DNA of 64,000 bases from Phycisphaerae bacterium (GTDB taxonomy: Bacteria; Planctomycetota; Phycisphaerae; UBA1845; Fen-1342), in NCBI GenBank assembly GCA_028279405.1, contig JANQNU010000035.1, positions 1 through 64,000 on the forward strand, written 5' to 3'. A program made the position numbers and the translations under genes. A model generated the notes under the pieces. The model searched no databases. It had not been told where the DNA came from and saw only the letters and a list, made by a program, of their open reading frames with translations. Positions 34,337-42,500 of this stretch are shown here, in pieces. Positions within the stretch are counted from its first letter, which is position 1. Each line of letters opens with the position of its first letter.

Positions 34337-35419
34337 TCAGTGACCGTGCCGGACGCGCCCGGCTGCGGAGGCCCGCTCATACGCGGCAAGATCACGTTGC
34401 TCGACGTCTGTCGGGTCGCGCGGTGCGTCATCCGGTGCGGGTAGTGCGGCGACTTGTCCGCGACGATCGAGCGTCACGATTCGTCCTGGCGGCAGGATCG
34501 TCGGTGTGCGCGAAAGACGTGATTCGGCCGCCTGGGGATCACGCAGGTAGTCGGCGCGCCAGTCCATGCTGGTGCTGTCGAGGACCTTGCCCAGTCGCAA
34601 GCCGCGCTCGACGAATGCGTCCGCTTCCTGAATCGCGAGTCGGGTCTTGAGATCGATGATTTCACGCCGAGCCGTCAGCAGCGCGTCGGGCGCCGGATCA
34701 ATGGGCGCGGGTGCCTCGGGATTAGCGTTTCCGTCATGCCGTGCGCGGCCTGCCGCGAGTTCGGGGATACTGCGCAGCGCCGGATCGTTGGTGAGCGCAA
34801 CGGGCCCGAGCGCCGCGATGTCGCTGTAGTCCTCGTCGGTCCAGAAGATGACCGGCGAGAAGTAGCGGTACTCGCCGGTGCGCAGCAGGTTCGCAGCGCG
34901 TTCTGTCCAGGTCACGTCGGTTGCGTACAAGCCGGCGTCGCGGATCTCGAGTCCGCCGATCCAGCCGGCGGCCGGGCGCAATCCGTCCGGACGCGTGTTG
35001 AATCGTTCCAGCGACTGATGTTCGTAGTCGATTGCCAGTCGGCGGTTGAGCCGCTGGAACCACGCGACGGCGGACGCGGCGTGCTCGCGGGTGAAGACGA
35101 AGCTGCCGCCGGCGAGCGGGCGTTCGACCTCGACGTCGCCGAAGGGGATCAGCAGGAACTCCCGGACGGGTTCGGCTGGCAGCTGTTTGAGGACGGTTGC
35201 GTGGGTCTCGCGGCACGTGCCCTCGGCAGCGTCCAGCGTGCGCGTCAGTTCGAGCGTCTGCAAGCGATCCTGCATTTCCGCGAGCAGCACGCCGAGGCGG
35301 GGGGCGTGCTGGGCCGGATCCGCCTGAATCAGCGCCGAGACCTCCGCGACGGAAGTCGTTAATGCTCGCTGCAGAGGCTCCAACAGGGGGTTCTGGAAAA
35401 GCGGTTGCGGTTCATTCAT
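34337..35419 (-). CDS. Mu gpI-like capsid maturation protease / scaffold
   Basis: A 360-residue protein of the Mu protease (gpI) type. The protease part includes FGDVEVERPLAGGSFVFTREHAASAVAWFQRLNRRLAIDYEHQS and the later RTGEYRYFSPVIFWT and GPVALTNDPALRSIPEL. The C-terminal ~120 residues are helical (DALLTARREIIDLKTRLAIQEADAFVERG), as in the scaffold part. It would trim capsid precursors during assembly. Its ATG overlaps the stop of the GNAT gene (ATGA). Confidence 0.9.
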   Translation of the reverse strand: MNEPQPLFQNPLLEPLQRALTTSVAEVSALIQADPAQHAPRLGVLLAEMQDRLQTLELTRTLDAAEGTCRETHATVLKQLPAEPVREFLLIPFGDVEVERPLAGGSFVFTREHAASAVAWFQRLNRRLAIDYEHQSLERFNTRPDGLRPAAGWIGGLEIRDAGLYATDVTWTERAANLLRTGEYRYFSPVIFWTDEDYSDIAALGPVALTNDPALRSIPELAAGRARHDGNANPEAPAPIDPAPDALLTARREIIDLKTRLAIQEADAFVERGLRLGKVLDSTSMDWRADYLRDPQAAESRLSRTPTILPPGRIVTLDRRGQVAALPAPDDAPRDPTDVEQRDLAAYERASAAGRVRHGH

Positions 35420-36000
35420 GCTTCACTTCCTTTCGATCGTGAACGGCGCTTCGCTGCGGATCGGGTGGTTCTGTTTGCCGACCGCGGCGCCGGATCCGAC
35501 GCAGTTTGTCCGGTAGCGTTGTTGTGGATCAGTCGCGGCCCCGACGCCGGGCGTTCCATCAACTCGATGTTGCCTTTTGCGTTTCGGGCGCCTGTGCGGT
35601 GGAAGCCGAGCCGTTCATAGAAGCGGCGTGGATCACCGGTGCTCATGTCGAGCTTGGCACGGACGCTGATGGCGCCACTGGCTTCGATCAGCGCGCGGCC
35701 GACCTGCATCCCGCGGTAGGCCGGATGCACCAGGACGTTTGTCAGGCAGGTGCCGCGGGTCTTGATCGCGACGCCGACAAGCACGCTGTCCAGCTCCGCG
35801 ACATAGACCGTGTGATACTTGTCCGTGCAGATATCCTCGAGTTGTCCGCGGCGCAGGAAGTAGTCGTTGCGCAGCACGGTGTCGAAGAAGAAGCGCAAGG
35901 GTGCCAGGTCGAGCGCGGTTACGGTTCGGATCCGCAGGGCTGCCGGGGCGGGTGGATCGGCGTGCGCGGCGATGTGTTTCCGGGCTGCGGCAGCGCTCAT
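35416..36000 (-). CDS. GNAT acetyltransferase inside the capsid operon
   Basis: A 194-residue protein with a GNAT fold at about 20-150: IRTVTALDLAPLRFFFDTVL, the beta strands TVYVAELDSVLVGVAIKTRG, the acetyl-CoA loop VHPAYRGMQVGRALIEA (V/I-x-P-x-Y-R-G-x-x-x-G) and FYERLGFHRTG. The C-terminal ~40 residues are basic and low-complexity. It overlaps both neighbours by four bases (ATGA), so it is translated as part of the module. It occupies the place of the Mu minor head genes F and G. A substrate, perhaps a virion or host protein, is unknown. Confidence 0.85.
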   Translation of the reverse strand: MSAAAARKHIAAHADPPAPAALRIRTVTALDLAPLRFFFDTVLRNDYFLRRGQLEDICTDKYHTVYVAELDSVLVGVAIKTRGTCLTNVLVHPAYRGMQVGRALIEASGAISVRAKLDMSTGDPRRFYERLGFHRTGARNAKGNIELMERPASGPRLIHNNATGQTASDPAPRSANRTTRSAAKRRSRSKGSEA

Positions 36001-37343
36001 CGGACGGTTCCGGCCTGCAGCACCGCTTCATCGTTCGTCGGTTCGGGAATTCCGAGCGAGCGATGCGCCCAGCGGCTCGGAACACGCATGCCGATCCGAT
36101 TAACCGCGACCGCCAGCGTGTCGGCGAGGACCTTCGTGTCGACGGATTGCACGAGCGATCGGCGAAAGTGAGGGACGGGCGCCTGCGGGCCGAATCGCGC
36201 GTGTACCATCGGGGTCAACAGATCGCGACGAATCGTCTCAGCTTCGTCGTGAATATCGTCGACCAGCAGGTCCTCGCGCACGCGATCGTGAATCTCAGCG
36301 GCCGCTCGCGAACCGGACTGACGGATGTCGGTCGTGAGATGCTGCCCGAGCCACAGGATCGTGATCTCTGTGTTGCAATAGTTCTGTATCGCCTCGTACG
36401 GGCGGGGCCCGCTGGCGGCATCGAGCAGTTTGAGGTCGATGTTCTTGCTGAATACCGCAGCGGCCTCGGTCCCGAGCGAGCCGAGCATCTTCAGCAACTG
36501 GGCCTTGTCCTGATCGGTCACGCCGCTGTCGAACTGCGCGACGCGGATCGGCATTCCGGCGATCTGCGAGTAGACCAGCCAATCCTTGAAGCTCAGATTC
36601 TGTGCGATGTAGAGCAGCGCGCTGGCCCGTAGCAGCCCGCCTTGAAAGGGTCGGCCCGGCGTCGCGCGCGGTTCGTGAATGATCCATTTGTTGGCTTGTT
36701 CGTCGAGCGCGATGCCGTCGGTCGGATGCTCCTGCGTACGAACGCGCAGCCGACAGGGTTCGAGACGGTCGCTGACGAGTCGACTCATCGGCACCGGGAC
36801 CAGATCGATCAGTTCGCCGCGCTCCCAGACCAGTTCCGCGACCGAGATTCCCTGTCCGATCGCATTCGCGAGATGGTCGAGGGTCGTTCGCAACGCAGGG
36901 AGCTGGTCGAGGCGCATCGCGCACCACTCGACGACCGCGTCGGCCGTAACGGTCGGCTGCGATGAGGAAGGGGAGGGGAAGGAGGAGGGGGAGGGGGAGG
37001 GACCGGGCCGGACTGGTGTCGGGGCGGCGGCAGGTGTGAGTTCCCAGTCCAGCCCGGTGAGGGCAAGTCGTCGCGTGCTCTCGACCGCCGTCAGGCGCGG
37101 CCACTTCTGCAGCATCTCGGCGAACAGCTCGAACATCGATTGGGGCATGCCCGCGTCCGCCGACTGCAGCAACGACAGCATCCGTGATGGCGTGAGCCCG
37201 ACGGTCGGATAGCTGCGCAACGCGTCTTCACGCCATGAGTGAATCAGCTGCGATCCGATGGGTTGTCGCGACCGACTCGGCGGCAGTAACGAACCGAGCT
37301 GTCGAAGTGCGGTGGTCACGAGCGTGCGGGCAGACCTGATCAC
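35997..37343 (-). CDS. Mu gp29-like portal protein (DUF935)
   Basis: A 448-residue protein of the DUF935 portal family, the twelve-copy ring at one capsid vertex. Family sequence includes LTPSRMLSLLQSADAGMPQSMFELFAEMLQKWP, LTGLDWELTP, GISVAELVWE, GRPFQGGLLRASALLYIAQNLSFKDWLVYSQIAGMPIRVAQFD and WLGQHLTTD. A Pro/Ser linker (PTPVRPGPSPSPSSFPSPSS, about 108-127) is inserted near the clip region, which is odd. It is the first gene of the module; the terminase gene expected upstream is missing. Confidence 0.92.
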   Translation of the reverse strand: MIRSARTLVTTALRQLGSLLPPSRSRQPIGSQLIHSWREDALRSYPTVGLTPSRMLSLLQSADAGMPQSMFELFAEMLQKWPRLTAVESTRRLALTGLDWELTPAAAPTPVRPGPSPSPSSFPSPSSSQPTVTADAVVEWCAMRLDQLPALRTTLDHLANAIGQGISVAELVWERGELIDLVPVPMSRLVSDRLEPCRLRVRTQEHPTDGIALDEQANKWIIHEPRATPGRPFQGGLLRASALLYIAQNLSFKDWLVYSQIAGMPIRVAQFDSGVTDQDKAQLLKMLGSLGTEAAAVFSKNIDLKLLDAASGPRPYEAIQNYCNTEITILWLGQHLTTDIRQSGSRAAAEIHDRVREDLLVDDIHDEAETIRRDLLTPMVHARFGPQAPVPHFRRSLVQSVDTKVLADTLAVAVNRIGMRVPSRWAHRSLGIPEPTNDEAVLQAGTVR

Positions 37344-37617
37344 GGCAAAACCTCCATTCCCGTTGCGTCCAGTACAAGCCTAGCCAGATGATCAGGAAAA
37401 TCTAGAAACACAAGAATAGGGCGCGGATTGACGCGGATTGGGGCGCGGGCGAGCGGCGGTAGCGCTGTTCGGTCGCGGCTCCTGGCGATCGGATGCGTCG
37501 ACCGTGCGAAGTTTCGGGGACGGAATAGAATGGTTCGTGTCGGTCCCGTTTGGGTCGGGATCAAGGCGCAGATGGCTGTGGCGCCGTAACGGATAGCGTG
37601 GAGGCGTATCGGGACGA
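37344..37617. other. Intergenic region upstream of the capsid module and queC
   Basis: This 274-base divergent region contains the presumed promoters of portal and queC. It has a short direct repeat (GCGGATTG at about 37433 and 37443 within GCGCGGATTGACGCGGATTG). No tRNA, attachment site, repressor gene or terminase remnant is seen. Confidence 0.4.
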
Positions 37618-38355
37618 GTGAGCGAATCGACGTCAACAGTGGGGCCGACCAGTGCGTCAGGCCCGGTGATTGTATTGCTGTCCGGCGGGCTCGACAGTGC
37701 GACCGTGGCGGCAATTGCGCGGAATCAGGGCCACGATCTGATCGCGCTCAGCGTCCGTTATGGCCAGCGGCACGCATGCGAACTCGAAGCGGCGCGGAAC
37801 GTTGCGCAGGCGCTGGCGGTACGCGAGCACGTCTGGGCCGAGATTGACTTGCGCCTGTTCGGCGGCTCCGCGCTGACCGCCGATATCGCGGTCCCGAAGA
37901 TGGGTGCGGAGTTGGGAACACGCTCGTCCGACGCGATCCCGATCACGTACGTTCCGGCGCGAAACACGATCTTTTTAAGCTATGCGCTGGCGCTCGCCGA
38001 GGTGCGCGAGGCGTCCGACATCTATATCGGGGTGAACGCTGTCGACTACAGCGGGTACCCGGATTGTCGTCCGGACTTCATCCGCGCCTTCGAGCGGATG
38101 GCGAATCTCGCGACGCGGGCGGCGGTCGAGGGGCGAACGCTGCGGATCCATACGCCGTTGATGGATCTGTCGAAGACCGCAATTATTCGGACGGGGTTGG
38201 CGCTCGGTGTAGACTACGGGCTGACGCGCAGCTGCTACGACCCGGACGATCGCGGCTTCGCGTGCGGGCGCTGCGAGAGTTGCCGATTTCGACTCGCGGC
38301 CTTCGCCGAATTGGGGATGAACGACCCGGCGCCGTACCGCGAATCCGCCGAGTAG
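37618..38355 (+). CDS. queC: 7-cyano-7-deazaguanine synthase QueC
   Basis: QueC converts 7-carboxy-7-deazaguanine to preQ0 with ATP and ammonia in queuosine synthesis. The 245-residue protein shows the PP-loop [16 protein letters not shown], the conserved [10 protein letters not shown], the [19 protein letters not shown] segment, [11 protein letters not shown], and the zinc site [18 protein letters not shown]. The start is a GTG at 37618; GGAGG lies 13 bases upstream. Other queuosine genes are not nearby. Confidence 0.96.
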   Translation: MSESTSTVGPTSASGPVIVLLSGGLDSATVAAIARNQGHDLIALSVRYGQRHACELEAARNVAQALAVREHVWAEIDLRLFGGSALTADIAVPKMGAELGTRSSDAIPITYVPARNTIFLSYALALAEVREASDIYIGVNAVDYSGYPDCRPDFIRAFERMANLATRAAVEGRTLRIHTPLMDLSKTAIIRTGLALGVDYGLTRSCYDPDDRGFACGRCESCRFRLAAFAELGMNDPAPYRESAE

Positions 38356-38400
38356 GCGCGCTGTCGGAAGCGCGCAGGGGGGAAAGGGGAGTCAGCACTC

Positions 38401-39390
38401 ATGGACAAGGTTGACAGAGCCGATTGGCTGTTCGAGGAGGCCAACCGACTCGAAGAAGCGGGACGCCTGGAGGAGTCGATCGCGCGGACGCGCGAACTCG
38501 TCGCATTGTTTCCCGATGCGGCGGTGTTCTGGCTCTTCCTGAGCAGACGTCATCGCGAGGCCGGCCAAGCTGCGGAGGCTCTGGCGTCCGTCGATCGAGC
38601 GTTCGAGCTCGAGCCGAACAATGTCCTCTGTTATATGCAACGTGGTCAGTTGGCGTGCCACACCGGGGACTACCCGAGCGCGGTTGCGGATCTCGCGCAG
38701 GCAGTCAAGATCGCGCCCGCCGCACATCGGTATGTCATTTTGGGGTCGGCTCAAGAGGACAATGATGAGCCGGAAGCGGCCGAGGTCTCGTTCCGGGCTG
38801 CGATCGCGTTGGAGGCGGACAACTCGGAGGCGTGGCTGAATCTCGGCCAATTGATCCGCTCGAGCGATCCGGTTGAAGCTGAAGCCTGCCTGCGACGCGC
38901 GATCGACCTGGGCGAGGACGATTCTGTCCTGGCGTGGCGCGAGCTCGGCTTCGTGCGGGCCAAAGCGGGTCATCCAGAAGAGGCGCTGGGCCATCTGGCG
39001 AAAGCGATCGCGCTCGGTGATCCGGAGGGCTGGTCGCAGCTTTATCGGGCTGCGGTGTATCGCGATTTGGATCGGGACGATGAGGCACGCGCGGACTACG
39101 ATGCGGCGATTCGCATCGTTCCGGAAGAAACGTATCCGTACCATCTGTTTGCGAGCTTCCTGATCGAACAGGACGAATTCGAGGACGCGATCCGTCAACT
39201 CGAGCAGGCATATGCAACCGGCACCGACCGTGCGGAAACGTGTTGGCGTCTTGCCGGGATCTGCCGGCAGTTGGAGCGCTGGTCGGACGCCAGGCATTGG
39301 CTCGAACGAGGCCGGTCATGTTCGCAACAACCAGGGGACGACTTCGATTTTGCTGGCGTGCTGGCCGAGTTGGACGGGATGGGCGTTTAG
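38401..39390 (+). CDS. TPR-repeat protein
   Basis: A 329-residue protein consisting almost wholly of tetratricopeptide repeats, about eight units (for example EAGRLEESIARTRELVALFPDAAVFW, AGQAAEALASVDRAFELEPNNVLCY, AGHPEEALGHLAKAIALGDPEGW). No signal peptide and no enzymatic domain; it should be a cytosolic scaffold. A GGGGAG-type site is present about 10 bases upstream of the ATG. It follows queC by 45 bases on the same strand, but no functional link is evident. Confidence 0.85.
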   Translation: MDKVDRADWLFEEANRLEEAGRLEESIARTRELVALFPDAAVFWLFLSRRHREAGQAAEALASVDRAFELEPNNVLCYMQRGQLACHTGDYPSAVADLAQAVKIAPAAHRYVILGSAQEDNDEPEAAEVSFRAAIALEADNSEAWLNLGQLIRSSDPVEAEACLRRAIDLGEDDSVLAWRELGFVRAKAGHPEEALGHLAKAIALGDPEGWSQLYRAAVYRDLDRDDEARADYDAAIRIVPEETYPYHLFASFLIEQDEFEDAIRQLEQAYATGTDRAETCWRLAGICRQLERWSDARHWLERGRSCSQQPGDDFDFAGVLAELDGMGV

Positions 39391-39400
39391 CCCGATTGGG

Positions 39401-39820
39401 TTACGCGAGCCAATTAACGTTCGCGCCGATGCGATTCGCTTCTCGGCTGTACGCGTTACGGGCCCGTAGGTTGCCCTGCCATGTATCTACTTCTCGGTCG
39501 TGTGTCGGCGTGCGGTCCGGGATGCGCGGTCGGGGGTCGATTGCGTCCGGGATACCATCGTTGTCGTCGTCGGGATCGAGGACGTCCGGCAAGCCGTCGT
39601 GGTCGGCGTCGGGCAGCAACAGCGTTGCCACCGGCCGACATTCGAATCCCAACGGGTCGTACCGGTCGACGCTCAGCTCACGGAGGCAGTCCGATAATGG
39701 GTGCGGACCGCCGGGCGGCCGAGTCGGCGTACCAGACACTGCGGCCGGCCATTGTCGGTTGGCGGCTGCCAGCCAGCGGTCGGCAACGAGGATCGCGGGA
39801 ACATAGAGCGGATCGCGCAC
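39401..39820 (-). CDS. Protein with thrombospondin type 3-like calcium repeats, possibly truncated
   Basis: A 139-residue frame with the calcium-binding sequence DADHDGLPDVLDPDDDNDGIPDAIDPRP (about 70-97), the DxDxDG pattern of thrombospondin type 3 repeats found in secreted planctomycete proteins. The segment before it (LSVDRYDPLGFECRPVATLLL) is also plausible protein. There is no signal peptide from the only nearby start, and no ribosome site, so the 5' end may be lost. It ends ten bases from the convergent TPR gene. Confidence 0.5.
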   Translation of the reverse strand: MRDPLYVPAILVADRWLAAANRQWPAAVSGTPTRPPGGPHPLSDCLRELSVDRYDPLGFECRPVATLLLPDADHDGLPDVLDPDDDNDGIPDAIDPRPRIPDRTPTHDREVDTWQGNLRARNAYSREANRIGANVNWLA

Positions 39821-39986
39821 CGGGTCAGCTTCCTTCGAGCGGTAACCGATTTCCCTGGAGAAGCCCGTCTCCTTTGTGCGAGACGGGGCTGGGAACGCTG
39901 ACTCATCCTAGGCTGGAGTGCGTGACGGCGGCTATTGGCCACTTTGCGAGTCCTATAATATGTGCCGAACAAATTGTTAACGGGTA

Positions 39987-40015
39987 TTGCAGTTGGGCTT
40001 TTTTTGCGCTAGAAT
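39987..40015 (+). promoter_or_regulatory. Predicted promoter of the PEP-CTERM-like gene
   Basis: TTGCAG (39987-39992) and TAGAAT (40010-40015) have a 17-base spacer. The spacer is T-rich. A second AT-rich TATAAT at about 39954 lacks a matched -35. Confidence 0.6.
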
Positions 40016-40065
40016 TGCGGAAGTCCGGGCTTAATTGATGAACCCGCTAATAGGTTATTTGCGAC

Positions 40066-40383
40066 ATGAAGAAGATTCTCTTGCGAGCCAGTCTGGCTGC
40101 GGTACTGCTGTTTGGATTGCAGGTTGCCGTGGCTTTGACGCCCATCCCCGATGGTAGTGACGACCCGCGGTTCACGAACGTGCAGTCGGTTTCGGCGCCG
40201 TTCCAGGTGACGACGGGTTCCAGCAACCTCTCGACCGGTACGAAGGCGCCGAACCACGACTTCGGTAGCGGTTCCGCTTCCGGTTCAACCAGTGGCGACG
40301 TGCCGCGTGTCCCTGCCCCCGGGGCAGCGATGTTGGCCATGATCGGTTTGGTTGCGATGCGTCGCGCTGCCCGTCACCTGTAG
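40066..40383 (+). CDS. Short exported protein with PEP-CTERM-like sorting tail
   Basis: A 105-residue protein: signal peptide (MKKILLRASLAAVLLFGLQVAVA), a Ser/Thr/Gly-rich middle, and a C-terminal tripartite tail VPAPGAAMLAMIGLVAMRRAARHL with a VPxPG motif, a hydrophobic helix and a basic end. This resembles PEP-CTERM sorting signals processed by exosortase, so the mature protein would be only about 60 residues on the cell surface. It has its own promoter, so it may be abundant. The tail motif is VPAPG rather than the commonest VPEP. Confidence 0.8.
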   Translation: MKKILLRASLAAVLLFGLQVAVALTPIPDGSDDPRFTNVQSVSAPFQVTTGSSNLSTGTKAPNHDFGSGSASGSTSGDVPRVPAPGAAMLAMIGLVAMRRAARHL

Positions 40384-40555
40384 CTGGCGCGACAGAACGC
40401 CTTTTCTTTGATAGTGGTCGAGGCTTCTTCGGCGGGGTGGGGCGCGATCTGCGCGCCGTCTGATCCGATGCATATCCTGGCCTGCGATCGGTGTATGATC
40501 TGTGGCGCGAACGCTGCGCTAGTGAGAATTGCACCGGGTTGAATGGGCCGACTCC

Positions 40556-41965
40556 ATGAAATGGAACATCCGACGGGTCGAGTGGCCGCGTGAGGTGGTC
40601 ATGGCGGCAAGGGCGTTCGTCGCGCACCACGACGCGGTATGGCTCGATTCGGCGGAGACGGGCCGTAGCTCGAACGGTCGCTATAGTGCGATTGCGGTCG
40701 ATCCGTTGGTGACGGTGCGGGCGGCGGACGGCCACGTGGCGGAGATCCAAAGCGCCGGCACAGTCGAGCGTGTCTCCGACGGGTTTTGGTCGGCCTGGGA
40801 GGGCGTGCAGCGGTCGTTGCCGCGCTGGCCGGCGGGGCAGACATCATTGATGCCTGGTTGGTTCGGTTACCTTGGTTATGAGCTCAACGGATTGCTGGAG
40901 CGACTCCCTGCGCCACGCGTGGCGGGGCTCGGCTTGTCCAGTGGACGGATGGGTCTTTTCGACCGGGTGGTCGTGCTGGATCATGTGCAGCGGTCGGCGG
41001 TTGCGATAGACGCCGACGGGTTGCGCACGCAGCTTGGTCTCGCGGCTGCCGAGCGGTCGTTCGACGACTGGGTGTCGGCGTGGAACGACGCCGCGACAAC
41101 CGCCGGAACGATGGTTGGGCCGCAGGCATCGGTCGTCGTACGCGTGCCGGCGGAGCGTCATCTGGATGCGATAGAGCGAGCGCTGGAGTACATCGCGGCG
41201 GGAGATATCTATCAGGTCAACCTGGCGCGTCGGATCGACGTGGAGCAGGTTCGGGATCCATTGGCGCTGTACGCTGCCCTTCGGCAATCGAACCCCGCGC
41301 CCTTTGCGGCGTGGCAGCAATGGGGTGACGAAGCGCTGGCTTCGGTGTCGCCGGAGCTGTTTCTGCGGGCGCGGAACGGGTACGCATTGACCTCGCCGAT
41401 CAAGGGTACTGCTGCTCGTGATGCGTCCGAGTGCGATTCGGCGGCGCGAATGCGGCTCCTGTCGTCCGAGAAGGACGCCGCGGAACTCGCGATGATCGTG
41501 GATCTCCACCGCAACGATCTGGGACGTGTTTGTTTGCCGGGGACCGTTCGCGTGCGTACTCCGCGACGAGTGGAGGTTCACCCGACGGTGCTCCACACGG
41601 TCGCAGATATCGAAGGGCGGCTGCGTCCCGGTGTAAGCGAAATCGAGCTGATTCGAGCGTGTTTCCCGGCAGGTTCGATTACCGGTGTGCCGAAGATTCG
41701 TGCGATGGAGATCATTCACGAACTGGAGACCTGTACCCGCGGCGCGTACACCGGCGCCATCGGGGCGCTCGGACTCGATGGGCAGCTCACCCTCAGCGTT
41801 GCGATTCGCACGATGCAACTCAAGGCCGGTCGAGGTAGCGTCTATGCCGGTGGCGGGATCGTCGCCGACTCCGTTCCGGCGGATGAACTTGCCGAAACGG
41901 ATGCCAAGGTCGAAGGAATCCTGCGTGCCTGCGGGGCGCCGGCGCTGAGCGGCTCGACGACGTGA
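40556..41965 (+). CDS. pabB: Aminodeoxychorismate synthase component I
   Basis: PabB makes 4-amino-4-deoxychorismate from chorismate and ammonia for folate synthesis. The 469-residue protein has the TrpE/PabB chorismate-binding C-terminal half (AAGDIYQVNLARR, SPELFLR, DLHRNDLGRV, AGSITGVPKIRAMEII, YTGAIGALG, AGGGIVADS). The PIKGT motif has the lysine typical of PabB, whereas anthranilate synthase usually has alanine there. The N-terminal domain is complete (GRYSAIAVDPL, PGWFGYLGYELN). No pabA or pabC gene is adjacent. The ATG at 40556 lacks a strong ribosome site. Confidence 0.9.
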   Translation: MKWNIRRVEWPREVVMAARAFVAHHDAVWLDSAETGRSSNGRYSAIAVDPLVTVRAADGHVAEIQSAGTVERVSDGFWSAWEGVQRSLPRWPAGQTSLMPGWFGYLGYELNGLLERLPAPRVAGLGLSSGRMGLFDRVVVLDHVQRSAVAIDADGLRTQLGLAAAERSFDDWVSAWNDAATTAGTMVGPQASVVVRVPAERHLDAIERALEYIAAGDIYQVNLARRIDVEQVRDPLALYAALRQSNPAPFAAWQQWGDEALASVSPELFLRARNGYALTSPIKGTAARDASECDSAARMRLLSSEKDAAELAMIVDLHRNDLGRVCLPGTVRVRTPRRVEVHPTVLHTVADIEGRLRPGVSEIELIRACFPAGSITGVPKIRAMEIIHELETCTRGAYTGAIGALGLDGQLTLSVAIRTMQLKAGRGSVYAGGGIVADSVPADELAETDAKVEGILRACGAPALSGSTT

Positions 41966-42019
41966 ACGGTGCGCAACGGAAGGCGTCGTTGCTCTGAGGA
42001 GCCGCCCGTCGCGTACAGC

Positions 42020-42385
42020 CTAGCGCACGTCTTCGCGTTTGAAGTGCGGGTTCTCGATGATTCCGAGCACGTTGCCGAATGGGTCCAGGACGGACGCGAC
42101 TTTGATGTCGCCGCCGACGTCCTGCACGCCCTCGTGCAGCGATGCGCCGAGTTCGATCAGGCGCTGTAGCTCGGCCGTCACATCGTCGACACCCCAATAT
42201 CCCTGGACGCCCGTCGTTCCCGGTTCGGCGTCGGGAAGCAGGCCGAGTTCGAACCCGCCGACCGAAAAGCCAACGTAGAACGGCTCTTCGAAATAGGGCT
42301 CCTGACCCAACACACGGCTGTACCACGCCTTCGCGGCGGCCAGATCGGGCGCCGGATAACAAGCGGTTCGTAGTCCCTTGAGCAT
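42020..42385 (-). CDS. VOC/glyoxalase-like protein
   Basis: A 121-residue VOC-fold protein (CYPAPDLAAAKAWYSRVLGQEPYFEEPFYVGFSVGGFELGLLP, then LDPFGNVLGIIENPHF). Members bind metal or small ligands and include glyoxalases, dioxygenases and bleomycin-resistance proteins; the substrate here is unknown. The ATG at 42385 has AAGGAGG five bases upstream. It is divergent from the MarR gene. Confidence 0.88.
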   Translation of the reverse strand: MLKGLRTACYPAPDLAAAKAWYSRVLGQEPYFEEPFYVGFSVGGFELGLLPDAEPGTTGVQGYWGVDDVTAELQRLIELGASLHEGVQDVGGDIKVASVLDPFGNVLGIIENPHFKREDVR

Positions 42386-42484
42386 GCAGCCCTCCTTCCT
42401 GACCAGCGGATGATAGCAAGATCCGGGTGGTTGCGCACCGCGTCGGCCGGAAAATGGACTGGACGATGACGCCGGAGATGTATA

Positions 42485-42500
42485 TGATGTGTATACATCA
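42485..42500. promoter_or_regulatory. Palindromic operator at the MarR start
   Basis: TGATGT-GTAT-ACATCA is a perfect 6-bp inverted repeat directly abutting the MarR ATG at 42501. A possible promoter (TGGACG 42460-42465, 17-base spacer, TATGAT 42483-42488) overlaps it, so binding would block transcription. Confidence 0.6.

Noticed and set aside
37430-37450. Short direct repeat GCGGATTG near the capsid module edge as a possible attachment site
   Set aside because: The two copies are adjacent, not at opposite ends of the module, and no match was seen near 30.1 kb.
39636-39655. Sequence TTCGAATCCC reminiscent of a tRNA T-arm
   Set aside because: No acceptor stem, anticodon arm or D arm can be drawn around it, and it lies inside the calcium-repeat frame.
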